From JANJTY01 sp038257155 (lineage in GTDB: Bacteria > Pseudomonadota > Gammaproteobacteria > Xanthomonadales > Xanthomonadaceae): a stretch of 64,000 bases of DNA. The stretch spans positions 1-64,000 of the forward strand of contig JBBSJP010000002.1 of assembly GCA_038257155.1 (NCBI GenBank). The letters are read 5' to 3'. The position numbers and the translations under genes were made by a program. Shown piece after piece: positions 47,753 through 56,017 of the stretch; positions within the stretch are counted from its first letter, which is position 1; every line of letters starts with the position of its first letter. The notes below the pieces were generated by a model. It did no database searches, had not been told where the DNA came from, and was given only the letters and a program-made list of their open reading frames with translations.

Positions 47753-48619
47753 CTAGCGAGAGGCAATCCTCACGCCGGCAGCATTGACTTGCTTGACGCC
47801 TCGCACGTCCTTGGCCAGCTCGACAGCGAGATCCTTCTCGGCATCGGAATCGGCGGTGCCACTCAGGCTTACCATGCCGTTCCTGGTCTCGACCGAGATG
47901 TCCATGCCGTCCACCGAGCGCGAGAGCAGAAGGGTCGACTTGACCTTCGCAGTCACCCAGGCATCACTGACGGGCTCCTGCGATTCACTGGCGCCGGGCT
48001 TTGAACCGGTGGTGGCCTTGGCCACGGTACCGGTGCCGGGTTCGACGCGCAGCTGATTGTCAACTACTGTTACGCCGCGGGTATTGCTTGCCAGGCGACC
48101 CGCCAGTTCCCTGGATGCAGCGGTTTCGGCAGTTCCGCTCAGCGCCACCTTGCCGTTCTGGGTGTCGACGTTGACCTTCAGGCCCGACGTATTGGAGTTC
48201 CACAGCAGCTTGGATTTGACCGAGGCAGTGATCGTGGCGTCCTCCACCACCGTGCCGAAGTCGCGCTCTCCTGTGGGCGACGCCACGCGCGCGGGCGGCG
48301 AATAGTTCGGGTCGACCTCGATCTTGTTGTCTACATCGTCGATGCCGTCGACACCCATTGCGATCTGTTCGGCCAGGTCCTTGTACACGTCGTCCTGCAC
48401 CGTTCCGCTCAAGATTGCAACGTCGCCCAACACCTCGACCGAGATCCCGCTGGAACGCAGGTGCGGATTGAAAATGAATGAAGTGGATACTTGTGCCTCG
48501 TGCTTGGCATCCAGGGCCTCCTGCGTCAGATTGCGCTGATCGGCAGCGGAAACGGCAGACGCGATTCCCATCGCCAGCGCTGCCGCGAGAGCGAGAGTTC
48601 GGCGGGACTGATTCTGCAT
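47753..48619 (-). CDS. Exported protein with three BON domains (OsmY-like)
   Basis: The 288-residue precursor has a Sec signal (LALAAALAMGIASAVSA). Three BON repeats follow, each with the pattern V-V-G-V-LSG-V/T: GDVAILSGTV, NGKVALSGTAET and NGMVSLSGTADS. The periplasmic OsmY family is osmotically induced and binds envelope lipids. A degenerate sigma-54-like element (48691-48706, minus strand, TGGCAT-GCATC-TTGAA) lies upstream but lacks the C of the -12 GC. Confidence 0.88.
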   Translation of the reverse strand: MQNQSRRTLALAAALAMGIASAVSAADQRNLTQEALDAKHEAQVSTSFIFNPHLRSSGISVEVLGDVAILSGTVQDDVYKDLAEQIAMGVDGIDDVDNKIEVDPNYSPPARVASPTGERDFGTVVEDATITASVKSKLLWNSNTSGLKVNVDTQNGKVALSGTAETAASRELAGRLASNTRGVTVVDNQLRVEPGTGTVAKATTGSKPGASESQEPVSDAWVTAKVKSTLLLSRSVDGMDISVETRNGMVSLSGTADSDAEKDLAVELAKDVRGVKQVNAAGVRIASR

Positions 48620-48951
48620 GGCGGTTCTCCATCAGAAGTGACTGAGATCGTGTTCAAGAGCGCTTGTCTCTCGAACGCCCCAGTTGCACATTCAAGATGC
48701 ATGCCATCTGTGCTCGGTCGTACGGAACACTGCCGCCCGCCGTGGGCAATCAAGCCATGTTCGGCTACGGGACGCGGAAATGCAGCGGACTGTCTGCGCA
48801 CTGATCAGGTCGACTTTGCATCCTCGTCCTGGACGCATGCGTAATTGCTTGCCGGGCGTGGAATATTTTTCCCTGCGACGGCGCACGATGTCGCATGCGG
48901 CTATCGGACTGAGGCGCCGACCCGTCAACCAAGGACTCCCCTCTGCCTCGC

Positions 48952-48967
48952 CGGCATGTGCCTTGCA
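48952..48967 (+). promoter_or_regulatory. Sigma-54 promoter (YqjD-like operon)
   Basis: CGGCAT-GTGCC-TTGCA, with correct spacing and one -24 deviation, 99 bp before the ATG at 49065. Confidence 0.65.
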
Positions 48968-49064
48968 TTGTGATCCTTGCCTCGAAGGCTTCTGCACCCG
49001 CACCCGTTCGACACGTGGCTGCAGACCAACTCGTGGCTTCCTCTCGCCCAGCAAGGAGCTTCCC

Positions 49065-49493
49065 ATGCACACCGACAAGACCTCCAGCTTCGAAACCACC
49101 GCCATCGACAAGGCCACGCAGCCGGCCCGGATCGCAGAGAATGGCGCGACCCATACCGCGGCGGCACGCGCCAAGCTGGCTGAGACTGGCAGTCACATCC
49201 GTCAGGCCGCGCACCTCGCCGGTGACGCTGCCCGCAACGCCGCTCGGGCAGCTGGAAATGAGCTCAACACTGGCGGTCGCGCAGCCGCGGAGGAACTGAG
49301 CGAGGCCGCTCGAAGTGGAGCCGACTTGGCGCACGAAGCACGCGGCGCTGCAGGCGAGCAGATCGACCACGCCCTGAGCAAGGGCCGCGTACTGCTGCAG
49401 AGTGCTCAGGACCTGGTGCGCGAGCACCCGTTGGCATCGGTGGGTGTGGTCTTTGCGGCTGGCCTGCTGCTCTCGAGGATGGGTCGCCGCTGA
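49065..49493 (+). CDS. YqjD/ElaB-like (DUF883-type) membrane-anchored protein
   Basis: The 142-residue product is a long Ala/Glu/Arg-rich amphipathic helix (residues 25-110) ending in a single membrane helix (VREHPLASVGVVFAAGLLLSRMGRR). This is the layout of ElaB/YqjD proteins, which in E. coli tether ribosomes at the inner membrane in stationary phase. AAGGAG lies before the ATG. It is the first of three genes arranged like E. coli yqjD-yqjE-yqjK. Confidence 0.75.
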   Translation: MHTDKTSSFETTAIDKATQPARIAENGATHTAAARAKLAETGSHIRQAAHLAGDAARNAARAAGNELNTGGRAAAEELSEAARSGADLAHEARGAAGEQIDHALSKGRVLLQSAQDLVREHPLASVGVVFAAGLLLSRMGRR

Positions 49494-49494
49494 A

Positions 49495-49971
49495 ATGCAA
49501 CCTGAACCGAAAGCCGCGCCATCACCTCCGCAGGACGACGCCAGCACCCGGAACCACGCGCAATCCGAGCCGGATGCAAGGGTCGGCAATGAACCAGGCA
49601 TGCTGGAAGAAGCAGCGCGACTCTACGAAGAGGGCCGCCTGACTGCCTCTGCCGCGCAGGAATCGTTACGGGCGATCAAGACGCTCGCAGTGGCAGAAGG
49701 CCTGCTTGCCCGCGTGGCACTGGCTCGCGCGGCCTTCCTGTTGGCCGGGGCATTGTGCGTGGCAGTGGTCGCGACGCTGTTTGTTTTCGCGACACTCGCG
49801 GCCGGTCTGGCGGCTGCAGGCTTGAGTTGGCCGCTGGCCCTCGCGATTCCCGCGGTCGCTCTGGCCTTGGGCACGGCATTGCTGCTGCGGCAAGGGCTTG
49901 CCGTGCTGAGATTGGCGCGCTTCTCCAACACGCGCGAACAAGTAGCGAGACTGCGGGAGATGTGGACATGA
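49495..49971 (+). CDS. YqjE-like two-helix membrane protein
   Basis: The 158-residue product has a polar N-terminus, an amphipathic helix (LLARVALARAAFLLAGALCVAV) and two membrane segments separated by a short turn (FVFATLAAGLAAAGLSWPLALAIPAVALALGTALLL). That is the layout of holin-like DUF1469 proteins such as YqjE. It starts 1 nt after the upstream stop and overlaps the next start by 4 bp. Confidence 0.65.
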   Translation: MQPEPKAAPSPPQDDASTRNHAQSEPDARVGNEPGMLEEAARLYEEGRLTASAAQESLRAIKTLAVAEGLLARVALARAAFLLAGALCVAVVATLFVFATLAAGLAAAGLSWPLALAIPAVALALGTALLLRQGLAVLRLARFSNTREQVARLREMWT

Positions 49972-50339
49972 CGCTGGAGCAACGCAGGCACCAGGTGCAA
50001 ATGGCGGTAGCCCGGGCAAGCTGCGAGCAGAACGCGCTGCAGGGTCACCTTGCGGCGTTTCGCGAGTCTCGCAGGGCCTTGCTGCAGCCGCATCGGGTCG
50101 TGACGCTGGGCCTGGTATCCGGCTTCGTATCTGAAAGGCTTGGCTCAAGGTCGCGGCGCGTGGATTGGCAGAGCAATCTGGACAAGGCAATCCACGTCGT
50201 CGCACACCTGATACCTCAGATCGGTTCAGCGGTGGCGGTCCTGATGCCAGTCTGGATCAGTCTTAGGGCGGACACTGGGCCGGATCGCTCACCTGAGCCA
50301 CGAGCCTCAGAAACGACCGATTCAAGTCCACGGGCCTAG
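49968..50339 (+). CDS. YqjK-like small protein
   Basis: The 123-residue product starts MTLEQRRHQVQMAVARAS, a basic helix resembling YqjK. It has one moderately hydrophobic segment (IPQIGSAVAVLMPVWISL) and a disordered tail. Position and ATGA coupling suggest the third member of a yqjDEK-like operon. The sequence alone is not diagnostic. Confidence 0.55.
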   Translation: MTLEQRRHQVQMAVARASCEQNALQGHLAAFRESRRALLQPHRVVTLGLVSGFVSERLGSRSRRVDWQSNLDKAIHVVAHLIPQIGSAVAVLMPVWISLRADTGPDRSPEPRASETTDSSPRA

Positions 50340-50431
50340 GGGCCGAAGCAGCCGCCGCTGGCGCGGCATGCACTCAGGATGGCGACCGTCCTGCTTGCAT
50401 GCCGGATGGAGCAGGCCCGGGATCTCGTGGG

Positions 50432-50731
50432 TCACGTGAACTTGCGACGGATGAAGCATTCCGAAAGGTCACACCAATGGGCGAACCGCTTGCTCTGGGT
50501 AGCAATCAGCCCAAGCCCGAACAATGCGACCACGATTCCGGGAACCAGTGGAACCAGGCTCAATGCGGCCCCGGCAAGTATGAGCAGAACGCCCAGACCC
50601 ACGCTCAATCCTGCGAACAGGGAGCCCTTCTGCCGACGGTGGATACGCGTGTACAGCATGGTGAACCGTTTGCCAGGCGGCGCAGCACGGAATCTGCTGA
50701 AGATGTCGCGAATCTTCCTGGACAAGGCCAT
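50432..50731 (-). CDS. PGPGW-type small transmembrane protein
   Basis: The 99-residue product has a basic N-terminus (RFRAAPPGKRFTMLYTRIHRR), a first helix (GLSVGLGVLLILAGAALSLV) and PLVPGIVVALFGLGLIATQS, resembling the VPGPGW signature of a family of two-helix membrane proteins but without the exact motif. A sigma-54-like promoter lies on the minus strand upstream. Function unknown. Confidence 0.7.
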   Translation of the reverse strand: MALSRKIRDIFSRFRAAPPGKRFTMLYTRIHRRQKGSLFAGLSVGLGVLLILAGAALSLVPLVPGIVVALFGLGLIATQSKRFAHWCDLSECFIRRKFT

Positions 50732-50804
50732 GGATCATTGCTCCGATGAAATCCGTCTGACGCAGCGAGGTGTTTCGCCACCGCGTGGTATGCCCCTTGT
50801 GTGA

Positions 50805-50820
50805 AGCAATTAGTGCGCCG
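50805..50820 (-). promoter_or_regulatory. Sigma-54 promoter (gene at 50432)
   Basis: Minus strand CGGCGC-ACTAA-TTGCT, with correct 12-bp spacing and two -24 deviations, 75 bp before the ATG at 50731. Confidence 0.55.
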
Positions 50821-51002
50821 GAGATGCAGACGATCGGCCGAAACTGTGGACGCTTGAACTGCGAACCATAAGGTGGGGGAAAGTCCTGGCAACACCATGT
50901 AAGGCTTACCTGAAGTTCGCACCTTCAAGCACACACAAGTGAATCTGCCAGCACACCCCACGCTGCGTGACAGCGGCAGCGTTGCTTGCAGCCTCTGCCT
51001 CT

Positions 51003-51018
51003 TGGCACGGATTCTGCT
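51003..51018 (+). promoter_or_regulatory. Sigma-54 promoter (DUF2383 - csbD operon)
   Basis: TGGCAC-GGATT-CTGCT, 119 bp before the ATG at 51136. Confidence 0.75.
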
Positions 51019-51135
51019 TTGCCATACATCGTCAGTGCCATCTGCGGCTGCATCCGCGACATGGTGCATTGGCGACACGACTTTGTCGTGCAATCCCGCA
51101 TGACCCGGTTCCATTCATCATCAAGGAGATCATCG

Positions 51136-51579
51136 ATGAGCAAGACAACTGCCAACCTCAACGACCTGATCGAGGTGCTGAACGATGGCATCACGTTCTA
51201 TGACGACGCCGCTTCTTCGACCGGCAACTCCGCGTATCGACAGCTGTTCCTGCGGATGGCCACCAGCAAGCGCGCGATCGTCAACGACCTGAAAGTCCAC
51301 GTCAGCCAGCATGGAGAGCAACCAGCCGATGGCGGCACCATTGCCGGTGCACTGCGCAAGACCTATGCCGATGTGCGGGCGCGGATGAGCAGTGATCCTG
51401 ACGCTCAGTACATCGACCATCTCGAGGAAACCGAGGATCGCATCCTGCAGGCCTTCCAGGACGGGCTGACCACATCCGAGAACGCTGAAGTGCGACAGAT
51501 CGCGCAACAGTACCTTCCCGATGTGCGCCGCATGCACCACGAGATGCGCAGCCTGAAGCAGCAGGTGAAGGCTGCCTGA
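51136..51579 (+). CDS. PA2169/DUF2383-type four-helix-bundle protein
   Basis: The 147-residue product begins NDLIEVLNDGITFYDDAAS, the family signature, and continues with helices carrying D, E and H residues (HVSQHGEQP, YIDHLEETEDRILQAF, MHHEMRSL) of ferritin-like spacing. No signal peptide. AAGGAG precedes the ATG. It is followed 28 bp later by a csbD-like gene and then a strong terminator, making a two-gene stress operon. Confidence 0.88.
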   Translation: MSKTTANLNDLIEVLNDGITFYDDAASSTGNSAYRQLFLRMATSKRAIVNDLKVHVSQHGEQPADGGTIAGALRKTYADVRARMSSDPDAQYIDHLEETEDRILQAFQDGLTTSENAEVRQIAQQYLPDVRRMHHEMRSLKQQVKAA

Positions 51580-51607
51580 GCCAAACCCCACTCACAAGGA
51601 GTCAGCC

Positions 51608-51805
51608 ATGAACAACGACGTCTTCCAGGGCAAGTGGAAACAATTCACCGGCCGCATCAAGACCCAGTGGGGCAAGTTGACCGACGACGACCTGGATGTG
51701 GCCGATGGTCACCGCGAGTATCTGGTCGGCAAGATCCAGGAACGTTACGGTGTGGCCAAGGACAAGGCCGACGAGCAGGTGCGGCAATTCGAACGCTCGC
51801 TTTGA
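51608..51805 (+). CDS. CsbD-family stress protein
   Basis: The 65-residue product shows the whole CsbD signature: GKWKQFTGRIKTQWGKLTDDD, then GHREYLVGKIQERYGVAKDKAD. Family members are small, abundant and induced by general stress. AAGGAG precedes the ATG. A terminator follows 66 bp after the stop. Confidence 0.92.
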   Translation: MNNDVFQGKWKQFTGRIKTQWGKLTDDDLDVADGHREYLVGKIQERYGVAKDKADEQVRQFERSL

Positions 51806-51871
51806 TGCGCTTCCCGCCCAGCGGCACTCGCAAGCGCGCCAACAAAGAAGCGCGTCAAATCCAGATTCGGT

Positions 51872-51906
51872 ATCCCCCTTCCATTCGCGGAAGGGGGATT
51901 TTTTTG
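51872..51906 (+). terminator. Rho-independent terminator
   Basis: ATCCCCCTTCC and GGAAGGGGGAT form a perfect 11-bp stem around ATTCGC, followed by TTTTTT. It ends the DUF2383-csbD operon and lies 31 bp before the end of the convergent kinase gene. Confidence 0.9.
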
Positions 51907-51936
51907 CTGCGCACGTACGCGCCTTGTGCGGCGCAC

Positions 51937-53814
51937 TCAGACACTCGGCTTGCGGCAAAGTGATCCGGCTGCCTCGACAAGCTCGACTGCGTCGATCGGC
52001 TTGGAGAGATGCATCTGAAATCCGGCCTGCAGAGCCTTCTGCCGATCGGATTCCCGGGCGAAACCAGTCAATGCGATGGCGGGAGTTCGTCCTCCTTGAT
52101 CGGGCGACAGGCTTCTCACCTTTTGCATCAGTTCGTAGCCGTCACAGTCGGGCATGCCGATGTCGCTGATGATGACATCGACCCGGTGGCGGGCCAGTTG
52201 TTTCAGCGCCTGCTCGGCCGAATGGGCCGTGTGCACCATGGCCCCCGCGTCTGCCAGCAAATAGGTCATCAGCTGGATGGCATCTGGAGCATCCTCGACC
52301 AGAAGTATGCTGCAGTTGCGCAGTGAGCTCTCGGCCTGTTCGCTCCATGATTGGTTGGCCGGCGGAGGCGTGCTGACCGCCTCCGACGAGCTCGGCAAGG
52401 GCAGAACGATGGTGAACTTCGCACCTTGGCCCGATCCGTCGCTGTGCGCCGAAATACTGCCTCCATGCAGTTCGACCAATTGCTTGACGATGGCCAATCC
52501 CAGTCCCAAACCGCCGTGTGCGCGGGTCGAGGAACTGTCCGCCTGACGAAAGCGTTCGAACACGTGCGGCAAAAACTCCGCATCGATGCCCTGTCCGCTG
52601 TCGCTGACTTCGATTGCCACGTTGCAGTCCTGCTGGTAAACGCGAACTCCCACCTTGCCTCCGCGCGGTGTGAATTTGATCGCGTTGGTCAACAGGTTCC
52701 AGACGACCTGCTGCATGCGCGCCGGGTCAACCCGAAGTTTCGGCAGATCAGGTTCATAGTCTGCCTTGATCGTCACGTCGCGCGCTTCAGCTGCTGTGTG
52801 CACGGTGGAGAGCGCTGCCTCGACAAGAGTTTTCAAGTGCAGTGGCTGGGCGACCAGGTTCACCTTGCCGGTGGCGATGCGGCTCATGTCGAGCAGATCG
52901 TCGATCAGCTGGGTCTGTACACGGGCGTTGCGTTCGATGACTTCGACACCCTCGCGGATACGCGACGTGTCGGCTGGATTGCGGAGCAACATTTGCGCCC
53001 AACCAAGAATCGGCGCCATCGGCGTACGCAGCTCGTGCGACAGGGTGGCGAGGAACTCGTCCTTGATACGGCTCGATCGCTCCGCCGCTCGCCGAGCCGA
53101 TTCCAGCTCGGTGTGCTGCTGCTGGATCTGCGCCAGCATCGCATTGAAATCGTCTGTGAACTGGCCAATCTCATCTGCACTGGTGCGCGAGGCGCGCAAG
53201 GCATAGTCGCCGGTGGCAGCAACCTTGCGCGCAGTGCGTGCCAGGTGGTTGATCGGGGCAACAAGCACACGTTGGATGCCGCGCGCCAGCGCGCTGATGA
53301 ACACGATGGTCACCAGTGAAATCGCCAGGGTGACCATCAGCATGGTCACCAGTCGCTTGTTCAGGTGCTCGGTATCAAAGACCAGCTGGATGAGGCCAAT
53401 CCGCACTCCCGACTCATCAACCGGATAAGTAAACTGAAGCCAGTCCTCGTGCCGGCTCAGGCCTTCACGCGCCATCGGCATCGGAGAGACCGTCCTGGAC
53501 GGATTCTCATACCGTGCAAAGACCCCACCCTCGCGGTCGTAGACAGCAGCCGCAGCCACGTGCCGCACGCTGCTCAAGGATTCCAGCACCTCTTCGGCGT
53601 TCTGCACGTCGTTGAAGGACAATGGCGCGGCGATGCTCATTGCCATGAGTTGGGTGCGCGAAGCGACCGAGGCGATCAGATCGCGATGCAGGTCGTAATA
53701 GCTGAACGTCACGAGCCCGATCGAGACCAGGAACACCGCCAGCCCACCGGTCAGCGTAAGCAGAAGGGTAACCTTCTTGCCGAAGGACGGTAGCCAGTTC
53801 ACCCAGCGCAACAT
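51937..53814 (-). CDS. Hybrid sensor histidine kinase (HAMP-HisKA-HATPase-REC)
   Basis: This 625-residue inner-membrane kinase has helix TM1 (VTLLLTLTGGLAVFLVSIGLVTF), a periplasmic sensor of about 115 residues, TM2, HAMP (NHLARTARKVAATGDYALR), an H-box (EFLATLSHELRTPM) and an ATPase with N-box NAIKF, DSGQGI and GGLGLGLAIVKQL. The C-terminal receiver has phospho-Asp in ISDIGMPDCDG. It overlaps the YfiR-like gene by 1 nt. The partner regulator is not adjacent. It could feed the short receiver/His-box proteins of this region; this is inference. Confidence 0.92.
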   Translation of the reverse strand: MLRWVNWLPSFGKKVTLLLTLTGGLAVFLVSIGLVTFSYYDLHRDLIASVASRTQLMAMSIAAPLSFNDVQNAEEVLESLSSVRHVAAAAVYDREGGVFARYENPSRTVSPMPMAREGLSRHEDWLQFTYPVDESGVRIGLIQLVFDTEHLNKRLVTMLMVTLAISLVTIVFISALARGIQRVLVAPINHLARTARKVAATGDYALRASRTSADEIGQFTDDFNAMLAQIQQQHTELESARRAAERSSRIKDEFLATLSHELRTPMAPILGWAQMLLRNPADTSRIREGVEVIERNARVQTQLIDDLLDMSRIATGKVNLVAQPLHLKTLVEAALSTVHTAAEARDVTIKADYEPDLPKLRVDPARMQQVVWNLLTNAIKFTPRGGKVGVRVYQQDCNVAIEVSDSGQGIDAEFLPHVFERFRQADSSSTRAHGGLGLGLAIVKQLVELHGGSISAHSDGSGQGAKFTIVLPLPSSSEAVSTPPPANQSWSEQAESSLRNCSILLVEDAPDAIQLMTYLLADAGAMVHTAHSAEQALKQLARHRVDVIISDIGMPDCDGYELMQKVRSLSPDQGGRTPAIALTGFARESDRQKALQAGFQMHLSKPIDAVELVEAAGSLCRKPSV

Positions 53815-54395
53815 CAGGGCGGCTCGTCCTGGGCCCGCGCGAGCCTGAGCGCCTTGGCACTGACCTTCAGCTCACTGGCTGCAATGGCTGCCGTGTTGAC
53901 GACGAAGCGGAGCTGCGCACCTTCCGTCACCAGCTTCAACATCCCGCCCGTTTCGGTGAAGTCCGAGGCGTCTCCAATCGTGAGCACCGGTTTGCCTGTC
54001 AGTCCTGCCAGCAAACGATAGCGATGTTCGAATGAATCACCAGCAATGAACACCGCGTGCGCGGCCTGACTGCGCTGGAGCAGTTTCTCCGGCTTGTTGT
54101 GATCAGGATCGGCCCGACGAACCCGCACCGGGGCGTACCCGAGTCTTGTGCCTGAACGCGATTGTCGACGCATGGCGCTGAATAGTGCGCGCGACCCGAT
54201 CACCAGCACTTCGCGTTGCTCCGCATCGCGGTGTGCCGGCCACTGGGTATACCTGAGAAAACCCAGGACATGCGCGGCTTTTGCTTCAATGTAATCTGCA
54301 TCGCCGGAAGCAGATGCAGGCACGGCCATGGCAGCCCCCAGGCTACAGGCCGACAAAAGCAGGACAGCCCGAACCCGGTGGCGCATTGACCTCAT
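53814..54395 (-). CDS. YfiR-family periplasmic protein
   Basis: The 193-residue precursor has a signal peptide (AVLLLSACSLGAAMAVPASA). The mature part follows the YfiR/DUF4154 pattern: IEAKAAHVLGFLRYTQWP, then AHAVFIAGDS, LLAGLTGKPVLTIGDASDFTETGGML and FVVNTAAIAASELKVSAKAL. YfiR proteins hold a partner's periplasmic domain in check in response to redox or envelope stress. Here the coupled partner is a hybrid kinase rather than a diguanylate cyclase. ATG at 54395 is chosen; an in-frame GTG lies 6 nt upstream. Confidence 0.88.
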   Translation of the reverse strand: MRSMRHRVRAVLLLSACSLGAAMAVPASASGDADYIEAKAAHVLGFLRYTQWPAHRDAEQREVLVIGSRALFSAMRRQSRSGTRLGYAPVRVRRADPDHNKPEKLLQRSQAAHAVFIAGDSFEHRYRLLAGLTGKPVLTIGDASDFTETGGMLKLVTEGAQLRFVVNTAAIAASELKVSAKALRLARAQDEPP

Positions 54396-54723
54396 TGGCA
54401 CCCGTCCAGCGAGCGCGTGCTCATCTCACCGCGTTCCATGTGCTTTGCGGTACACGTCCAAGGCATGGACAAATCGCGGCAATTCCAGTGCATGTTCTCG
54501 CTCCTTGTTGAACGACTGTAACGTAGGGAGCGAGCCTGATTCCAGCGGATATGCAGAACGACTCGATGTGCGGGCCGTGCCTTGATCACACCGAGTTCAG
54601 CCTCAAGCTTCCCGGCCCTGATCGTTCAATCCGAGGCGACTGCCGAGCTTGCGGGCAGCACTCGCAAGGTTGCCGGATGAACGCAGGGCCGGCGACGGCC
54701 AGCCCTGCGCTGGTAAGTAGTGA
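54396..54723. other. Intergenic region with a hairpin
   Basis: About 330 bases with no convincing gene. CGCAGGGC (54682-54689) and GCCCTGCG (54702-54709) form a hairpin just downstream of the minus-strand gene at 54724 and may end its transcript. No sigma-54 match was found for the YfiR-like gene. Confidence 0.5.
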
Positions 54724-54885
54724 TCAGTGATTGGACTGACCGTCATTCGGCACGCTCGGATCCGCACGATCCGTCCTGTTGCCCTGGCGAGGCAACTTCT
54801 CGGGATTCTCCGTCTTGCGCTGACCGGATTGATCGCGCGGCTTGCCGGCTGGGATCTTGCCTTGATTCGGGTTCTTGCTGGTCAT
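54724..54885 (-). CDS. Small Gln/Lys/Pro-rich protein
   Basis: The 53-residue product MTSKNPNQGKIPAGKPRDQSG... is hydrophilic and low-complexity, like other short 'NPNQ/GQQ' stress peptides seen in proteobacteria. GGAG lies 6 nt before the ATG. A consensus sigma-54 promoter lies 47 bp upstream. No fold predicted. Confidence 0.65.
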   Translation of the reverse strand: MTSKNPNQGKIPAGKPRDQSGQRKTENPEKLPRQGNRTDRADPSVPNDGQSNH

Positions 54886-54930
54886 GGGAAACTCCGTTGA
54901 TCGCCGGCCAATCGCCGGCCGGGAAGTCGT

Positions 54931-54946
54931 AGCAAACGTCATGCCA
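54931..54946 (-). promoter_or_regulatory. Sigma-54 promoter (small gene at 54724)
   Basis: Minus strand TGGCAT-GACGT-TTGCT, full match, 47 bp before the ATG at 54885. Confidence 0.85.
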
Positions 54947-55107
54947 GCAGCCGCGCGTTGCACCGTGCTGCCGAATCGCAGGGTCTTGTCCGTGCTCGGA
55001 GTAGCTCAAGCTTGCTCGGCAATGAAATGTTTTCCGGTTCCCTGCACCAATGTGTTGCCGCTTACACGATTCACTTGTTCCAACCAGCGCTGGCGGAATT
55101 TTGTGGA

Positions 55108-55123
55108 TGGCACGCAGCATGCA
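55108..55123 (+). promoter_or_regulatory. Sigma-54 promoter (small gene at 55156)
   Basis: TGGCAC-GCAGC-ATGCA, 34 bp before the ATG at 55156. Confidence 0.75.
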
Positions 55124-55155
55124 TTGGTAGCTCAACCCATCGCCGGCGAATCTCC

Positions 55156-55365
55156 ATGCTCAAGGAATCCAGCACCCTTCCGGATGCGGCTGCCGACTGT
55201 CTCGACGCACTCATGCACTTGAGCCTGCTGGCGGTTTCGTCGGGATACGCCGACATTGCCAAACGCGCGCAACTGGCGATCAGCGAACTGCTCGATTCGC
55301 CCGAGTCCGGTTGCATCGTTCCCGCCGAGTACCTGAGCTTGCGCGCGCGACCAGCTGGCAACTGA
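55156..55365 (+). CDS. Small helical protein of unknown family
   Basis: The 69-residue product has two predicted helices (AADCLDALMHLSLLAVSSGYADIAKRAQLAISELL) and a short tail. The ribosome site is weak. A sigma-54 promoter 34 bp upstream supports it. It converges on the His-box gene at 55382 with a 16-bp gap. The helical pair might dock to a signalling protein, but nothing in the sequence shows a partner. Confidence 0.5.
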   Translation: MLKESSTLPDAAADCLDALMHLSLLAVSSGYADIAKRAQLAISELLDSPESGCIVPAEYLSLRARPAGN

Positions 55366-55381
55366 ACGCGATCAGGAAACT

Positions 55382-56017
55382 TCAGGGCACGGAGTTCAGC
55401 CGAGCCGCCACCAGGCGCAAGGATTCGATACTGCGTTGTGCTGCCGCTTCGAGGTCGCCGCTGATCTGTGCCAGTGGTTCAGGCATTGCTGACGAGCGCA
55501 GCACTGCGGCACTCATGGCAACGGTATTGAGTCCATTGCGCAGGGCGTGGATGGCGTGATCGAGTTCCTCGTCCACGGCAACGTCTCCGATGCCTTCGGC
55601 ATTCGCCAGTTGCCAAGCCAACCTGCAGAGCATCGCGACCTGCCGGCAATCGCACTCCGTAATCTTGTCAAGACGATCAGTCGCCAGGAACAGGGCATAG
55701 GGACGCTCGTCCACCGCCTGAAGCCGGATGAGCAGGCCATCGCCCTGCGTGTCTGCCCCATTCGGACTGCTGGCCACGCTGGGTAAGCCCATCAGGCCTT
55801 CGGGACAGCGTGACACCGAGTGCTCGACCAGTACGTCGGAGATGATTACCAGGGCGGTTGGAGCAACCGGGCCAAGCACTCCGTGCAGGTCGTTGAGCCA
55901 TGCCGTCAGGCCCGTGGTCGATTCAACCAGCATTGATTGAATGCGGTGGGGATGAGCTGAAATCCCTCCGGCGGGCCACCGGCACGGCGTTGGGTCTGCC
56001 AATGCACGGTTTGTCAT
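55382..56017 (-). CDS. Short histidine-box (DHp-like) protein, paralogue of the gene at 43254
   Basis: The 211-residue product has an N-terminal GAF-like part (ALVIISDVL, GLLIRLQAVDERPYALFLATD) and then ELDHAIHALRNGLNTVAMSAAVL, which reads as a kinase H-box (H157) and first dimerisation helix. A second helix ends the protein; there is no ATPase domain. The layout and H-box match the gene at 43254. It overlaps the receiver gene by 4 bp. A phosphotransfer or phosphatase role with that receiver is inferred. Confidence 0.65.
   Translation of the reverse strand: MTNRALADPTPCRWPAGGISAHPHRIQSMLVESTTGLTAWLNDLHGVLGPVAPTALVIISDVLVEHSVSRCPEGLMGLPSVASSPNGADTQGDGLLIRLQAVDERPYALFLATDRLDKITECDCRQVAMLCRLAWQLANAEGIGDVAVDEELDHAIHALRNGLNTVAMSAAVLRSSAMPEPLAQISGDLEAAAQRSIESLRLVAARLNSVP

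Noticed and set aside
48691..48706. Sigma-54 promoter for the three-BON (OsmY-like) gene
   Set aside because: The -24 is good but the -12 reads TTGAA, losing the invariant GC; not counted with the others.
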